Under the pieces are notes generated by a model. It was given only the letters and a program-made list of their open reading frames with translations, was not told the DNA's origin and did not search any database. Position numbers and translations under genes: made by a program. From positions 54,628,016 to 54,692,015 of the forward strand of contig CM070557.1 in the NCBI GenBank assembly GCA_036346405.1: a stretch of 64,000 nt of DNA, read 5' to 3'. The stretch is from Phyllostachys edulis (taxonomy: Eukaryota; Streptophyta; Magnoliopsida; Poales; Poaceae). Positions 20,799 to 34,493 of the stretch are shown in pieces. Numbering within the stretch: the first letter of the stretch is position 1; every line of letters starts with the position of its first letter.

Positions 20799-22538
20799 AT
20801 GTCTGAGGCCACAAGATTGAAAGTGCATTACGGTGTTGGTACGGTTCGTGAAGGTCCGTGCGGTGTTGACCTAAGTGATTTCCAAAGAAGTCGATTTGGT
20901 ACACCCGATCTGGAGAATGCCCGAATCGGAGATGTCCTAGACGCTCACCGTAACCTTCTCATTAGACCCCGAGGTGTGGAGTGTCGTGATACAAGGGGTT
21001 TGAGTAGGTCTCCCACGCACATTCGGTGGGAGTTGAGCAGAGTGATGCGACGGTTGCATGGAAGGCATATCTCGAAGGTCAGAGGCGCCGTGGCTACGAT
21101 CGTGTGCTACTCGTGCAGCATGTCCGGGAACTCCTCGCAGTTCTTCCGACGGCTCCGTCGGGTTGGTGGGCAGCAATCGACGCAGCGATCGCGTGTGGTT
21201 CATGACAAACACGCGGTGGCCGATGTTGCTTGAGGCGTAAGAGGAGGCCGAGGCGAAGAGGAAGCGAGGCGTAATATCGTGCGAGCGCCCGCCGCCCATG
21301 CAGATGCAGGGAGCATGTCCACAAAGATAGTACGCCGATGGAGATTGATGAGTTGACGGCGAGGGAGGAGGAAGCTTTACAAGAGGATGGTGATAACTCT
21401 TCCGAGGAGGACGAAGGTCCCATCCCGCAGAATGGAATAGGGTGGACGTTGAGGGTCTTGTTGCACGACGAGCACGAATCACCGTGGGAGTACAATGGGA
21501 CGGAGGTTCGCCGTGCAATGTTTGCCGACAAGGGATCACCGCAGATGCCATTAAGCCGTGGGCCTTGTCAATGCAACGGCCGCTCGGTACTCAAATCCAG
21601 CCGTAAGCGATACCGTGGTATGCGAGCAGTCTAGGTGTCCTTGGCGTGTGCACGCAAGGAGACCCAAGTACGAGACTAACTGGATTGTCTCGAAGGTGGA
21701 GTCGCACTCCTGCTTGCTTAGTAGTGTTTTGCCGAAGCATCGCAACCTGACATCCACCTTCATAGCCAATGTCATGTACGGAGAGATAGTGAAGAAGACG
21801 GACCTAGAGGCCAAGCACATCATGGTGGCTATTGAGCAGAAATTCAAGTACAAGATTAGCTACGCGAAGGCATGGCGTGCTAAGCGTAGGGCTTTGGAAA
21901 GGAGGTTCGGTTCTTCGAGGCATCTTCGGCAACCTTCCTCGTATGCTCCAGTGCTTTGCAAAGACAGAACCCGGGCACATACATTCTTTGTGAAGGACCG
22001 CCACCAAAAGACCGCCTACGCTTATATGGTCTTGCAGAGGGCCTTCTTAGCATTCGGTCCATGCATCAATGCATTCGGACACATGTTGCCCGTGATCTCA
22101 ATGGACGGGACATTTCTAATCGGGAAATACAAGGGCATGATCCCGACAAAGAATTGGCGCGATGGCAACAATCGATTCGCCCTTAGCCATCGCTTTTCGT
22201 GGAAAGTGAGAATTACGACACCGGTTTTGGTTCCTTCGTCATCCGAAGGAGGGAGTAGTTGGGGCACGCCCCGATGTTTGCATAATCCATAATCGCCACT
22301 CCGGATGATGAAGGCCATCCGACAACTTCAGAAGACCCCAATGAGTCGTTCCTCGCCGGACACGAGAGGAAGATGGTGCATTCGCCATCCGGGGCCAACT
22401 TCTTCAAACAGCCAGCAAAGAACCTTTGATGAAACTGTTCAAGAGGCTTGCCATGCGTAAACCAAAGAACGTAAATTTGATGCGTTGTGGCGGATGTTGG
22501 ACGAGCACACCAAGAAGCATGTCGTCGAGAGAAACAAG
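20799..22538 (+). pseudogene. MULE transposase (mudrA-like), 5' portion
   Basis: The ATG at 20799 opens MSEATRLKVHYGVGTVREGP, resembling the N-terminal domain of MuDR-type transposases. An acidic stretch follows (about 21360-21430), then WEYNGTEVRR, then the MuDR domain with CPWRVHARRPKYETNWIVS (about 21640-21690), HRNLTSTFIA, KISYAKAWRAKR (about 21855) and the first catalytic block PVISMDGTFLIGKYKG (about 22090-22135), where DGTFL carries the first DDE Asp. After this the frame is lost. The reading resumes near 22480 as FDALWRMLDEHTKK, where the gypsy insertion begins. Frameshifts near 21240, 21560 and 22190 make it non-functional. Confidence 0.8.
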
Positions 22539-23253
22539 TCGCCGACGATCGAATCGCCGATCTTACTGAAAATAAACGAGGAAAATGACGTGGAATATCC
22601 CGGAATGGAATGGGGTCGCTCTTTATTGATATGAACTGGATTTACAAGATGTGGCTAAGTACTACCTGAATTACATCGAATGGAGGAATGTTAACCGCAA
22701 TCGACTTAGAATATGAGTCTAAGGTGATTATCTAGCTTCTAGTTCCACCGCTTAGGCTTCGTGCATATCTTTGCCTTGGCCTTGTTTTGTGTGTCGCCTA
22801 TCGCCTCCCTTCTTGTCTCTGTTTTTGTCTCTTGTGCTTCACCTTTAAATAACTTCCAAGAGGTGGCGCATACTCTGGAGAAGACGCCCTCGGTGAAGCG
22901 TTACGACCGGTTTGACGGTAGAGAAGTTAGCAATGTGCTAACTTCCTTGCGATTGCTTGAAAAGCTTAACCGTAGGGTGGTTAATAGTCGATGTCTCGTG
23001 GTTGTACCATCGCATGGTTTGGAACGATAACACGTGTTCCATTCATCATACGATAAGAAATACCGATTCGAATTTTACGAAGGTTATCGGGTCGGGATTA
23101 GGCACAAAGCCTCATCCCAGGCGTGGTACCCATTAAGTAACCTCTGAATACTAACGACCAGGGAGGTCGTTAGTCTTAGGGGTTACGACCAAGAAGACGT
23201 ATGGTCTTTTATTATGCATTTAAAATAATACATAGAGGTTTTAATCCTCATCA
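22539..23253 (-). repeat. 3' LTR of the gypsy element (left copy)
   Basis: On the plus strand it reads from CGCCGACGATCGAATCGCC to TTTTAATCCTCATCA. It matches 33775-34488 along its length with scattered changes. Confidence 0.88.
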
Positions 23254-23629
23254 GCTAGCCCCCGAACTTTAAATGAACTGGTCGTGCATATACCTTTTTC
23301 CAATGAAATCGTATCGGGCAGACCCCATTTAATGTCGTGGTATACGAAGTGGTCTGTGTTCACTTTAAAGTTGAGAACTTGCCTTGGGAAACGAAGAGTT
23401 CCTCTGTCATTTGAACAAAAAGAAGCTTTTTGTCAGTTGGACTTTTGTGGAATCCTTCAAAGTATCGGAAGTTTATAAAATCTTCTCTCATTTGGGCTCT
23501 TAGAATTTTTATGCTTCCAAAATCCCTTCGATCCCCTTTAGCTTCTCGCCAAGAAATCCTCCGAGTCTTTTCTGTTCTTCCGACTACAAAGTCTCCAACT
23601 TTTGCTACTCATTCTTGAGGATTTTCGCC

Positions 23630-26497
23630 ATGTCGGAGCAGATTACAAAGTGGTTGCCTTGAATTGGGCAAGAAAAGCTTGAGACTTTGGCGAAGATGGG
23701 AATGCTCCCAGATAGAAATCGATTAATTGGAGACCGCGACCGGAGAGCATTTTCCGAGCCGTGAAGATGAGGAAATCCTGTTTTCTCGCCTACATCGAAT
23801 GTGGGCCGAGATTACCGTACACAAATTCCTCCTCCGCGTTCTTGAACATTACGGGTGGAATTAGTGAATTTGGCCCCAAATTCGATCGCAAATATCGAGA
23901 TTTTCAGATATTTGTGCGAGGCATACCGGGAATACAACCGAACTTGAAGCTCTTTAGTTATTTCTACCACATGGTGATGGGAAAATCTGCGGCAAAATCT
24001 GAGGCGCTCTGGGGAATGCACATTGCGCCTTCATGACGGAAGGCCGATGAGTACATCTTCATGTACGCTGAAATCTTCGTGGTCGCTCATGGAAAAATAT
24101 TGGTTTTACATGACGGTTTCGAAGACGATGGCCTCTACTTGGAACTAGAGCAAGTGAAAACTCCAAGTGGAAGGAAACCAGAAGAAGACAGGAAAGTCAA
24201 AAGATGGGCGGATGCCATCTATGACTTGCGGTCGAGGGCCCGACTTCGTGGCATGTGGTGAAGGATTTCACCTTTCGCCGATTAGCCCATTGAAGCTCCG
24301 GACTCATTCCCCGCTCCGTGCCTTGATCGTGATGAAGCTACCTCGTAAGGTGGTAAGTCTTTGAGATAAATTCGATCGGTATTTTGATTTGATTAATGTA
24401 TTACCTTAAAATCTGTCTATTCTTCCTTCATTAAAGCTCTTTCCTGGGAAATTAGAGAACGAGTTAGGATGATCTGCATGGGGAGCCTCGGAGAAAAGGT
24501 CAATGCCCCAAGATCTTAGCCAGAACTCCTATTGAAGGAGACTAGCAAGGCTTAAGGTAATTTAATCAAAATTCCTTTTACCATGTGTATACATATATTC
24601 CACCAGATTTCCAATCGTGCTCTACTTTTGCGATCGGTCGGATTACTGAATCATACAATCTGGTGAGGATCAACGCCCCACCTTAGTTCCGACCGAGTCG
24701 TGCCTCGAGGCACTTGAAGGAGATGAATCCTCGAGGTAATAGAACATTTTGGAATCATATATGTACGAATTTTTTAGATAAAGGATTTCTTCACCCAATC
24801 AAATTTGTTCTTTGATTTAGGTGGATAAGCTCGAGGCCCCGAGAATGTAATCATGAGGTCAGAGAACTCCAGAGTGGTCGTGCACGACCTTATGGTTGTT
24901 AATGAAACAATCGATCGGAGATTGATGAAACCACTCCTCCCACCGTATAGTCGGGAATACGGTCCTTGATGAACCGGTCGAGGACATAGCTTCCGACATC
25001 TTGTTGGAGGATGTGAGGTTCAACAAACCTTGCCGGTCCGTAACCCGGCAAAATTGGAGGAGAAGAAAAGGAAGGCTAGCGGCATGATTTCTCTCTTGCT
25101 GTTTGAGTCAAATCCCTGAGATTAACAAGGTATGTACAAATGAAAGTGGTCGATAAGTATGTACCTCTAATAATTCCTTGATGATTTGATACTTTGAACT
25201 TCCCATCTTCGGTTTGCATAGGTCTTCGGTGTTCCGGTCATTTCCACTGTGTTCTTCCCGAGGACTGCACTGTGGAAGTTCCCATCAGAGCACTTCTCGG
25301 GACAAAGTTCCCGAGGAAGTAGTGGTCGAAGAAGCCCCGAGCAGTGACAAGGGCAACGGTTGAGTTGGATCCTTTGGTGATTGAAACCCCTTCGTGGAGG
25401 TAGATGCCTCGAGAGGTCTCAACAGTTCCGATCATCGCGATAACCCTTCCCAACCTAACAAGTTCCTTTTAGCCCCGATTCATCGAGGATAAGGAGCTTG
25501 ATGAGGCGTGGCGAAAGTATCGGATACTCACTCAAGATGCACCTCGATTTGATTTTTGCCGGTTATAATGACCAGTGCAATTCGGATAAGTATTCTACGA
25601 CCCGACTTCATAGCTCTTCTTAAAAAGTTTATAAGAAACTTAAGAAAGAGAACGCTATTTGTGTAGCATTTGGTCGAGAACTTTCTTTGTGATCGGAGGA
25701 TCGACCCAAATGAGTTAAGGACTTGGAGCAAAAGCACTCGAGTTGGAAAGTAAGAACTTTTCCTTTTGAACTTTTGTTTCTTCTTCAATACTTTGCTCCT
25801 CTACAATTATTCTCCTTATCGTATTCGATAGATCCGGAGAAAATAAAAGAGGAGGTTGTGGTGAGAAAGCCAAGACGACTCTTCTTGAAGAAGAAATAAA
25901 GCTAAAGACCGATCATTTGTCAAGCAAGTTCACTAAAAGACCTGCTTGATCGTGAAGCAACGACCAAATATGAAACACTTAGCAAAACAAATGAAGGTAA
26001 TATGTCATAAGCTTGATTTTTCCTTCACTTATGCTTGTGTTCATTAATCGACGATTTTTTTTGCGCAAAAGCGCAAATCTTGAATGAGTAAAGAAAACTC
26101 AAATTTGAGCAGATAAGGAGGCGCTCTTGCTCAAAATATTGATGAAAAGATTCATGCTTTGAACAAGATGATCTTTGATATGGGATCGAGATCAAGCCCG
26201 CCTTCCTTAGGAGATCCAATAGAGAAAATGAACTATTTGGGTCAACTTCTAGGGGACCTTAAAGTTACGCTCAAAACTACTCGGACGAATTATGCCTGTG
26301 CCCTAAAAGCAGGCGTTGCAAGTGGAGTTAGTTTTGCTTTGGTAAAACGAAAGCTTCGACCCTCCATTGATCTCCAAGTCATTAAAGATGACTTCAATCG
26401 CCCACTGAGGAGGCGACCAAGTTCATGGAAGAACTCGGCCACTCGGAGATATAGTTGTAGAGGAGATGGAGGTCTAATCTCCAGACAAAAGAGTTAG
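23630..26497 (+). pseudogene. Antisense additional ORF of the Tat-type element (Transposase_28-like)
   Basis: This lies on the strand opposite gag-pol, between integrase and the 3' LTR. Pieces in order are MSEQITKWLP at 23630, a GIQPNLKLFSYFYHMVMGK region at about 23930-23985, YAEIFVVAHGKILVLHDGFE at about 24061, and a C-terminal coiled-coil-like part (KMNYLGQLLGDLKVTLKTTR and YACALKAGVASG) at about 26230-26330. The first half resembles the so-called putative gypsy-type transposon domain found in RIRE2-like elements. The function in the family is unknown. Several frameshifts and stops are present. Confidence 0.6.
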
Positions 26498-27599
26498 GCG
26501 GGAATATTTCTTAGAGTAGGTTCTGCAAGTGTAAAAATATTTGAATATCTATGAAAACTTACCTTTTATGTCATTGACAAAGCTTTTGTTTATCCTGCTT
26601 GACTTTTTTAAAATTCTCAGATATTTCCTAGCCCCGATCGCTTTATAGTAGAAGAACGTTCTTCGCAAGCAAAGAGCCAAGAAAGAGAATAAAAAGAGGT
26701 CATAACCATGTATGTGAGTTTTGAAGGTATGTTTGGACATGTAAGACAAAATCGATCGTTTGATACTAGGAAATCAAATGTGGTCGACTAACAGATGATT
26801 TCGACTAGTTATAGATCTTTGTTTGTCATAATGGAAATACCAATCAAAAACACTTTATATGGTCGAAAAAAGACTTTGTCAAACTTGACATAAGAAGAAA
26901 TGCAAATATGTATGCAACAAATTATAAGTGAACTTTGTTTATATCTATTGTCCCATAATCTGGTCGAACTAATGCTAAGACCTGAAGGCATACGACACAT
27001 TTCTTGAAACGTGTTCAAATTCTCAGATCCGATCGTAGCGAGGATCGAAGAAAAGAACCGTCGCTAGGAAGCTCCTTCCATTAGGCGTGACCACGTCGCG
27101 AAAAAGGAGAGACTTCGACTAGGAGGCTTTCCGTGTCCCACCAATGAGCTGACAAGAATAGACCAGAATCGTGAAATAATGAAGCATAATCTTCAAAATC
27201 GTAAGCATATCATTCATGAGATAGTTAGTTGTGTGGCGCTCTGATTACTCATTTTCTTTGAGAAAAGAGTGTAGTCGCGCGTGGGAATCATTTGAAGAAA
27301 AATGCTCACGACTAGGACCATAGAGTATCGAGATCCTTAAAAGGATATCGGAGAGAAAAATGTCTTCTCCACTGCACTAACAATAATAAACGACTGTAAT
27401 GTAGGTGTATATATATAAGCAAGGTTGCACTTCTTAATTAATTAATGAATTTAATGAAATTGAAATTGAAAGAAATGAAAGAATGAAAATTAAACATAGA
27501 ACTTACGCAATTGATCGATGTTCCAAGAATTTGACAAAATTTGCCCATCGACATAGCCAACAGACGGAACACGGTCGGGTTACTTCGACCACGTGTAAG

Positions 27600-30500
27600 G
27601 ACCTTCCCATTTAGGAGAAAGTTTATTGCGATTTGTTTGGCTCAAATTTTTCGAGAACCAGATCACCTACTGAGAAGGTCAGCGAGGTCGCACCTTACGA
27701 CTATGGTACCTTCGCATGGCTTGTTGGTAGACTAGCCGATCGTCATAAGGGCTTGGTTTCGCTGTTTTCAAGGAAATCGACGTCGCCGAAGTCGTCGCTC
27801 ATTCTCGATCATTTTCGTCAAAACGATCGCCGAAAGCAGAGCCAATTTTGAGTTCGGAGGAAGCATGGCTTCACCATAAACCAAAAAGAATGGAGTTTCA
27901 CCGGCCGCACGATCGGTCGTGGTTCGAACGCCCATAACACGAGGGAAGTTCTTTAACCCAAGCGCTGACCGCTTGATTAACCGGTCGAATACTCGGTGTT
28001 TGATCCTCGCATAAGGATACCATTAGCCCGCTCAATCGCCTCGTTGCTCTGCGGATGTGCAATGAAGCAAAATGAACTTTGACACCAAGTTCATCGCAAC
28101 TCTGGAATTGATCACCGGAGAATCGGGAACCATTGTGCGTGATGATACGATGGGTACACCAAATCGCGTGATCACATTTTTCAAGAGAAATCTCTTAGCG
28201 GCCTCGCTTGTTATTTTAACAACCGCTCGGCTTCAATCCATTTTGTAAACGTGTCAATCATGACGAAAAGGAATTCAAGCCCCGGTGCTCTTGGGAAAGG
28301 TCCTGAATGTCCAATCCCAAAGTTGCAAAAGGCCAAGAAAGAGGAATTGTTTGTAAGGCTTGTCTTTGGTGGTGTACTTGTCGGCTATGAAACCGACATT
28401 GTACACACTTCATCACAAGCTCTTTTGCATCATGAAGGGCGCTTGGCGAAGAATAGCCTTGCTTAAGGCTTTACCGACCGTGGTTCTCAGAGGAATGGTG
28501 TGCTCCACGACACCTTCATGGATTTCGTTAGCAATCTAATGCCATCCGCTTGAGATATGCATCTCATCAACACTCCATGAGATCCTCGCTTATACAAGGT
28601 ACTTTCGATTAGAGTGTATGATTTGGCTTTTCGTGCTATACGATCATCCTCTACATCATCTTCTCGAATTGTGTCATGTCAAGATAATTGTAGATCGATG
28701 TCATCCATCTCTACCTTGATCGTGATAAATACCAACCGTCAACGACACGTGGAGCATCCATGTTCCTTGATTAGTTTGTTCAACTTGCAAAGAATCATGT
28801 ATGTTCTCAAGGCTCAACTACCGAGGGTGAATTGAGTTGCTCGAGAAAAACTCCAAGGGATTCGGCCGACCTCGTGGAGGCCATCCGTGCTAACCGGTTC
28901 CGCCGAAAGTTTTCCTTTCTAGGAATATGTTGATCCGAAACCGAAGAAGTGCTTTTCGAGTTTTCAGACTTCCGCCAGATAAGATGACATCTTGGTACTA
29001 GAGCATTGATACTCTTTCCCCACTTGATTCGCTACTAGTTGAGAATCGCCTTTCACTAATAATCTGCGAATCCCGAGCTTAACGAGCCGCCGAGTCCCGC
29101 CAAGAAACCTTCATATTCTCGCCACATTATTGGTGGCGGGAAAATTTAACCGATGGCGACTTGATGTGTTCGCCAAGAGGGATATCAAGACCACTCCACC
29201 TCGATCCTTGTAACATCAAGGAACCGTCGAATACATTGTCCACTCGTCGTGGTGTTCCTACTCGGGTCCTTGGGTGGGTTCGGGGTTTGTCCATTCGCAA
29301 TGAATTACGCTATTGCTCGACTTTATTGTCGTTAAGTGAAATGAAATGGAGATCGAACGCCCTAGCTCGACCGCCCATTTGGCTATTCGTCCCGATGATT
29401 CCTGCTTCAAGGACTTGACCAAGGGATATCCGGTAGAGGTACGACCACTTTGTGGGCTCGAAGTAGTGCCTTAGCTTCCTTGAAGACATAAGGAGGCCAT
29501 AGAGCAACTTTTGTACCTATGGGTATCTTTCCTTTGGTCCATGTAAGACTTCGCCACGTAATAGACCGGTCGTTGGATATTATTCCTTTCTACAACCAAG
29601 ACACCGCTAACTCGTATCGTGGTGTTGCCGCCACGTAAATTAGCAATGTTTCTCCCGATCTCGGAGAAACTAAGACCGGTACTCGTAAGGTACTTTTTGA
29701 GTTCCTCAAAGGCATCGCTTTGCCTCTTTAGTCCACTCGAAACTCCCATGTTTCCAAAAAGTTTAAAGAAAGGTAATCCTTTTTCCCTAATCTTGCTATG
29801 AACGGCTTAACGCCATACTGACCCGCTTAGTTTTGGACTTCCTTCTTCGTGGTCGGCGGGCGATCCGGTCGATGGTCGCAATTTTTCTTGGATTAGCTTC
29901 AATACCTCTAGTCAAACTAGAAAACCAAGCGGTTTTCAGTGAAACTCCTAACACACACTTTTCCTGGATTTAACTTGAGGTTATGTCTTCTCAAGTTATT
30001 AAAAGTTTCTTGTAAGTCGAGAATGTGGTCGCCGTTGGTGGTCTTTACGACCGGATCGTCAACATAAGCTTCTAGATTCCACCGATTTGTGGACTAAAAG
30101 TTTTTGCATCAACCTTTGAAAAGTTGCACCAAGATTTTTGAGACCAAATGGCATCTTAATATAACAAGAAGTACCATATGGGGTGATGAAGGAAGTTTTC
30201 TCCTCATCTTCTTTACACATACTAATCTGGTGGTACCACTCAATACGCATATAAAAAACTTAGTAACTCGCACCCGTAAGTAGAGTCTACTAGTTGATCA
30301 ATGCGGGGAAGGGAAAGTCATCCTTCTGACAAGCTTTATTAAGATCGTAAAGTCGATACACATTCGCCATTTCCCATTATTTTTCCTAACCATTACAGAT
30401 TAGCAAGCCATTGTGGGTGGTCGACTTCACGAATAAATCACGCCGGAGAAGCTTGTCAATCTCCGATGGATTGCTTCCTTCCGATCGGGTGCAAAACGTC

Positions 30501-33500
30501 GTAGTTTCGCTGATCGGTTTTTATCGGTGGAGAGCAAGCACGTGCTCGATCACCTCCCGGGACTCGGGCATATCGGACGCTTGCCAAGCAAACACGTCTT
30601 GATTTGCTCGGAGGAAGGAGACGAGCGACTCTTCCTATTTAGGGTCGAGTCTTGCCCCACCGTAATCTTGGCGCGGTTGGATCTGGTTGTCTGACCCATG
30701 TGACGACTTGACGCCGTCCGGAGAAGCGCTTTTGTCGAGTAGTACCTCCTTGGTCCGGTCGGATGGTTTGGGCGCCATCTTTGGCTTCGAGTGCTTGACT
30801 CGCATGGGAGACGGATTAACCTCTCTGGTCGGAAGTTCATCAACCAAAGGCAAAGGATTTCGATCGCATACGTAAGCCATTTTCGATCTCCTCGAATTGT
30901 GATGACTCCTTCGCCCCAGATTTTCAAACTTTGATAACCGTAATGCGTGGCTATCAAGAATTTTGCTAATGCTTTGGTCGATCGAGGATTCCGCTTGTAT
31001 CGGATTCAAGTTTACTACATCAAACGGGATCTTCTCTGTTCGAAATTGTCGTTTTCCAAACGCCACCCAGAAGGAAACTTGTCCTATCGGTTTAGCGGTA
31101 GAACCCTAACTATGCCATGAAAAGCATATTTCACGTGTTTCACCTTTGACATGGGGACTGCATTTCTTCTAAAGCTCCTACAAATAATATATTCAAGGAA
31201 CTACCCCCATCCACTAAGACCCGATTAACCCGACAATTATTAATAGTTGGTTCAACGACGATGGGGAACCTACCCGGTCGAGCCGATGGGATGGTGCAGT
31301 CGTCTTTGCTGAAGGAAATTGCGGTGTCCGACCACTTCGAGTGCTTGATTACAGTTGGAGATTCGACGAGGTTGACCTCCCGCTCCATGGCCTTCAGATG
31401 ACGTCTGGACTCGTATGAAGAAGATCCTCCAAAATCATGTTGACTGTGTGTTGGGGATCCTGGTACTCCATCTCCTCGCCGCCATCCTTGTCCTTTTGGA
31501 GCTCGTTTCTCCATGTTCTGTATTGCCGAAATGGTCCTTACCCGCATAATAATCCTCCGCTTTCTTCGCCAGACACGACAGTCGCGCAGATCATGCCACT
31601 CGTCACCGTGAAGTGGACACCACTTCTTATTCGTCTGAATCCTTCTGGCCGAACTTTTGCTTTGCTTCGACCGGCATAGTCCTTCTTGCCCTTCCCGATC
31701 TTGTCCGAACGGCGAGGACTTCTTTGTCGTCGGTCTGCGGTTCTTTTTCTTCTTGAGAGACTTCTTGTTCTTTTTCTCTGTTTGTCCGCATCGGCCGGGA
31801 ATCTTGTCTTCCGATCGATGGCTTCACACCACTCGATTGCTTCACTAGCAAAGGGCATATTTGTCCGCCATATCAAAAAGCTCAACGGTTGTTCTTGGAG
31901 GGTTCATTGCTATGTCCTCCGTGAAACCGCCGATTCCTTAGACTGTTTTAAAAGCTTTGAATAACAGAGGACTCTGCGACTTGGGTATAGAGTTACTGAA
32001 CCCGGTGAACCTCTTGATATATTGACGTAAAGTCTCATCGATCCTCGGATTACGTGGAGATCGTCCTCCTTCCTGTATGGTCGTGCGCACTCGAAGTTGG
32101 CAATCGAAGATCACAGAGTTGTTCCCAAATATATATGGATCCGACCGTAAGTTTAACAATCACGACCGGCGGACCCTTCGAGCACGGTGGGTAAATAGTT
32201 GGCCATTACATTCTCATCGCCACCAAAGAAATTTCGATAGCGGTGGTATATATTTGGAGAAATTCCAATGGGTTTTGAGTTCCATTGAATTTGTCCAAGT
32301 TGGCTTGGCCGGGCAAGCTAGGCTAACGCACGCCTTGGGAGCCCGCAGAGAAGGCTCGACAACCTGTGATTGATTCATGGCGTCTTCTCGAAGGTGCGGA
32401 TTGTAATCGGCCGGAGACCGATCCCTAGGATTGGAACGCTGAACTCCGGTAGCCGATCCGGCCGTGGACATTGATATGATGTCCACGCATCGCCCACTTG
32501 GTTCAAACGATGTCGGAGATCGTTAGGTCCTAGTGGTGGTTCTTCTCGACGCAGCTGGGGAGTATCCTCTTGAAATAGCCTTCTCTCCTCGTGACTCCTT
32601 GGTCGGAATCGCCGAGGAGGTCTTGGTATCGATCGCTCTCGGTATGACCATGCTGTCCCCACCGAGGAGGAGCGTTGGGACGAAGTCCTAGTCCGACTTC
32701 CCGAACCCCTCTGTTCTCGATCGCCTGTTCATTTGCATGGTCTGCTGGAGAATTTCGGATACCGACCTACGAGTTGTACAAAATTAGGCGTTCTCGCTAG
32801 AGCAGATCGAATTATTTAACATGTTTTGAATACGCAAAGTTTTGTACACTTATCGAAGGTCTCGTGGTTCATACTGGTCGTAGGTGTCGCTGTCAACCTT
32901 CCCCGACCTTTTGTTGATCTGTCGGTCCCGCTACCACTGGGGGCAAAGCGAGCGAGTTAAGCGATTGACGCCGATTAGTTCCGCTGCCTCCGGAAGTTGG
33001 TGCTTGACGGCCCGGATCATCTCTAACAACACGTGATGGCGTGGTAGAGAGTGTAGGACCGCAGGCATCTTGATCTTCATCTCCGATTGCGTTGACCTCG
33101 TGCTTCCAAAGATTGATCTTCCGATGAGCTTCCATCATAACTAATGGAGAGCTTGTCGGCTTCGCGAAATCTTCCACGATGGAGATCGGTCGGAGATGAG
33201 CACTTCTCGAGGTCTTCACCGATCCGACGAACCGCCGATCGTATCTTGAGTGTGATCATCCCCACATGGCCTACGACCGGTGGAGGTTTCATCGACACCG
33301 CTATCGGTGACTACCGACTCGAATTGCCGGGTCAAGGAGAGTATCTTTCACCATGATTTCATCAATGGTATAGAGTTTTCCGGTGATGGAGCTGAAATTT
33401 CTTCACTGCTTTCACGGCCGAGAAGACCGGGCTTGAAGAAATCCTCCGCATTCGAACTGGTCGAACGGCGGTTCTCTGGTTCGCCACCGGTAGTGGCGGC

Positions 33501-33581
33501 GATCTTCATCCATCCGACGACCTCGCTAACGCTCGGCGACGTCGGCGGCCGGGGAGGAGGATGAGGAGGATGACTCGCCAT
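27600..33581 (-). pseudogene. Gypsy gag-pol polyprotein, degenerate
   Basis: Minus strand, from an ATG at 33581 (MASHPPHPPPRPP). A capsid-type gag piece (IDETLRQYIKRFTGFSN) is at about 31990-32060, and a basic, zinc-knuckle-like gag tail at about 31560-31880. The aspartic protease (VNRVLVDGGSSLNILF) is at about 31180-31230. Reverse transcriptase (DEEKTSFITPYGTSCYIKMP and FGLKN) is at about 30110-30220. RNase H (FEELKKYL, VSGVLVVERNNIQRPVYYVA) is at about 29530-29730. Integrase (FLFVMIDTFTKWIEAERLL) is at about 28215-28275, with a tail to about 27600. Many stops and frameshifts and several missing blocks show it is dead. Confidence 0.82.
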
Positions 33582-33774
33582 TTTCTTCCATGGCGCGATA
33601 CATCCTTCCATGTCGAGGTTGGCGAGTCCGCCAAATCGAACCAGTTTTCCTCATCCCAAACTCGCATAGTCGCATGAGCGATTGTAGAGTTTTTGGCGAG
33701 GATTTTCTTGAGCGAAAAAAAAATTTCTTCAGAAACTTACGCCTTCTTCCCCACGACGACGCGCCACCGCCGAT

Positions 33775-34488
33775 TGTCGACGATCGAATCGCCGATCTTA
33801 CGAAAATAAACGAGGAAAATGACGTGGAATATCCCGGAATGGAATGGGGTCACTCTTTATTGATATGAACCGGATTTACAAGATGTGGCTAAGTACTACC
33901 TCAATTACATCGAATGGAGGAATGCTTAACCCGCAATCGACTTAGAATATGAGTCTAAGGTGATTATCTAGCTTCTAGTTCCACCGCTTAGGCTTCAGGC
34001 ATATCTTTGCCTTGGCCTTATTTTGTGTGTCGCCTATCGCCTCCTTCTTGTCTCTGTTTTTTGTCTCTTGTGCTTCACCTTTAAATAACTTCCAAGAGGT
34101 GGCGATTACTCTGGAGAAGACGCCCTAGTGAAGCGTTACTACGACCGGTTTGAACGAGAGAAGTTAGCAATGTGCTAACTTCCTTGCGTTGCTTGTGAAA
34201 AGCTTAACCGTAGGGTGGTTAATAGTCGTGTCTCGGGGGTTGTACCATCGCATGGTTTGGAACGATAACACGTGTTCCATTCATCATACGATAAGAAATA
34301 CCAGCTCAAGAATTTTACGGCGGTTATCCGGTCGGGATTAGGCACAAAGCCTCATCCCACAGTGGTACCCATTAAGTAACCTTCGAATACTAACGACAGG
34401 AGGTCGTTAGTCTTAGGGTTACGACCATGAAGACGTATGGTCTTTTATTATGCATTTAAAATAATACATAGAGGTTTTAATCCTCGCC
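33775..34488 (-). repeat. 5' LTR of the gypsy element (right copy)
   Basis: It reads on the plus strand from TGTCGACGATCGAATCGCC to TTTTAATCCTCGCC and pairs with 22539-23253. The ACAAG duplication follows immediately. Confidence 0.88.
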
Positions 34489-34493
34489 ACAAG

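Larger units (their letters stand above)
22539..34488 (-). mobile_element. Ty3/gypsy retrotransposon (Tat/RIRE2-like) inserted in mudrA
   Basis: Two LTRs of about 715 bp (22539-23253 and 33775-34488) bound about 10.5 kb. The flanks share ACAAG (22534-22538 and 34489-34493), and removing the element rejoins the mudrA sequence. Gag, protease, reverse transcriptase, RNase H and integrase are recognisable in that order on the minus strand, giving gypsy order. An extra antisense frame lies between integrase and the 3' LTR, a hallmark of the Tat lineage in grasses. A CGGGGGCT-type purine tract (minus strand) adjoins the 3' LTR at about 23260. The LTRs differ by many substitutions and small indels, and all genes carry stops and frameshifts, so this is an old insertion. 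Confidence 0.9.

Noticed and set aside
30687..33598. Plus-strand frames opposite gypsy gag-pol
   Set aside because: They are shadows of the degenerate minus-strand gag-pol. Only the 23.6-26.5 kb plus-strand frame has its own family signal.
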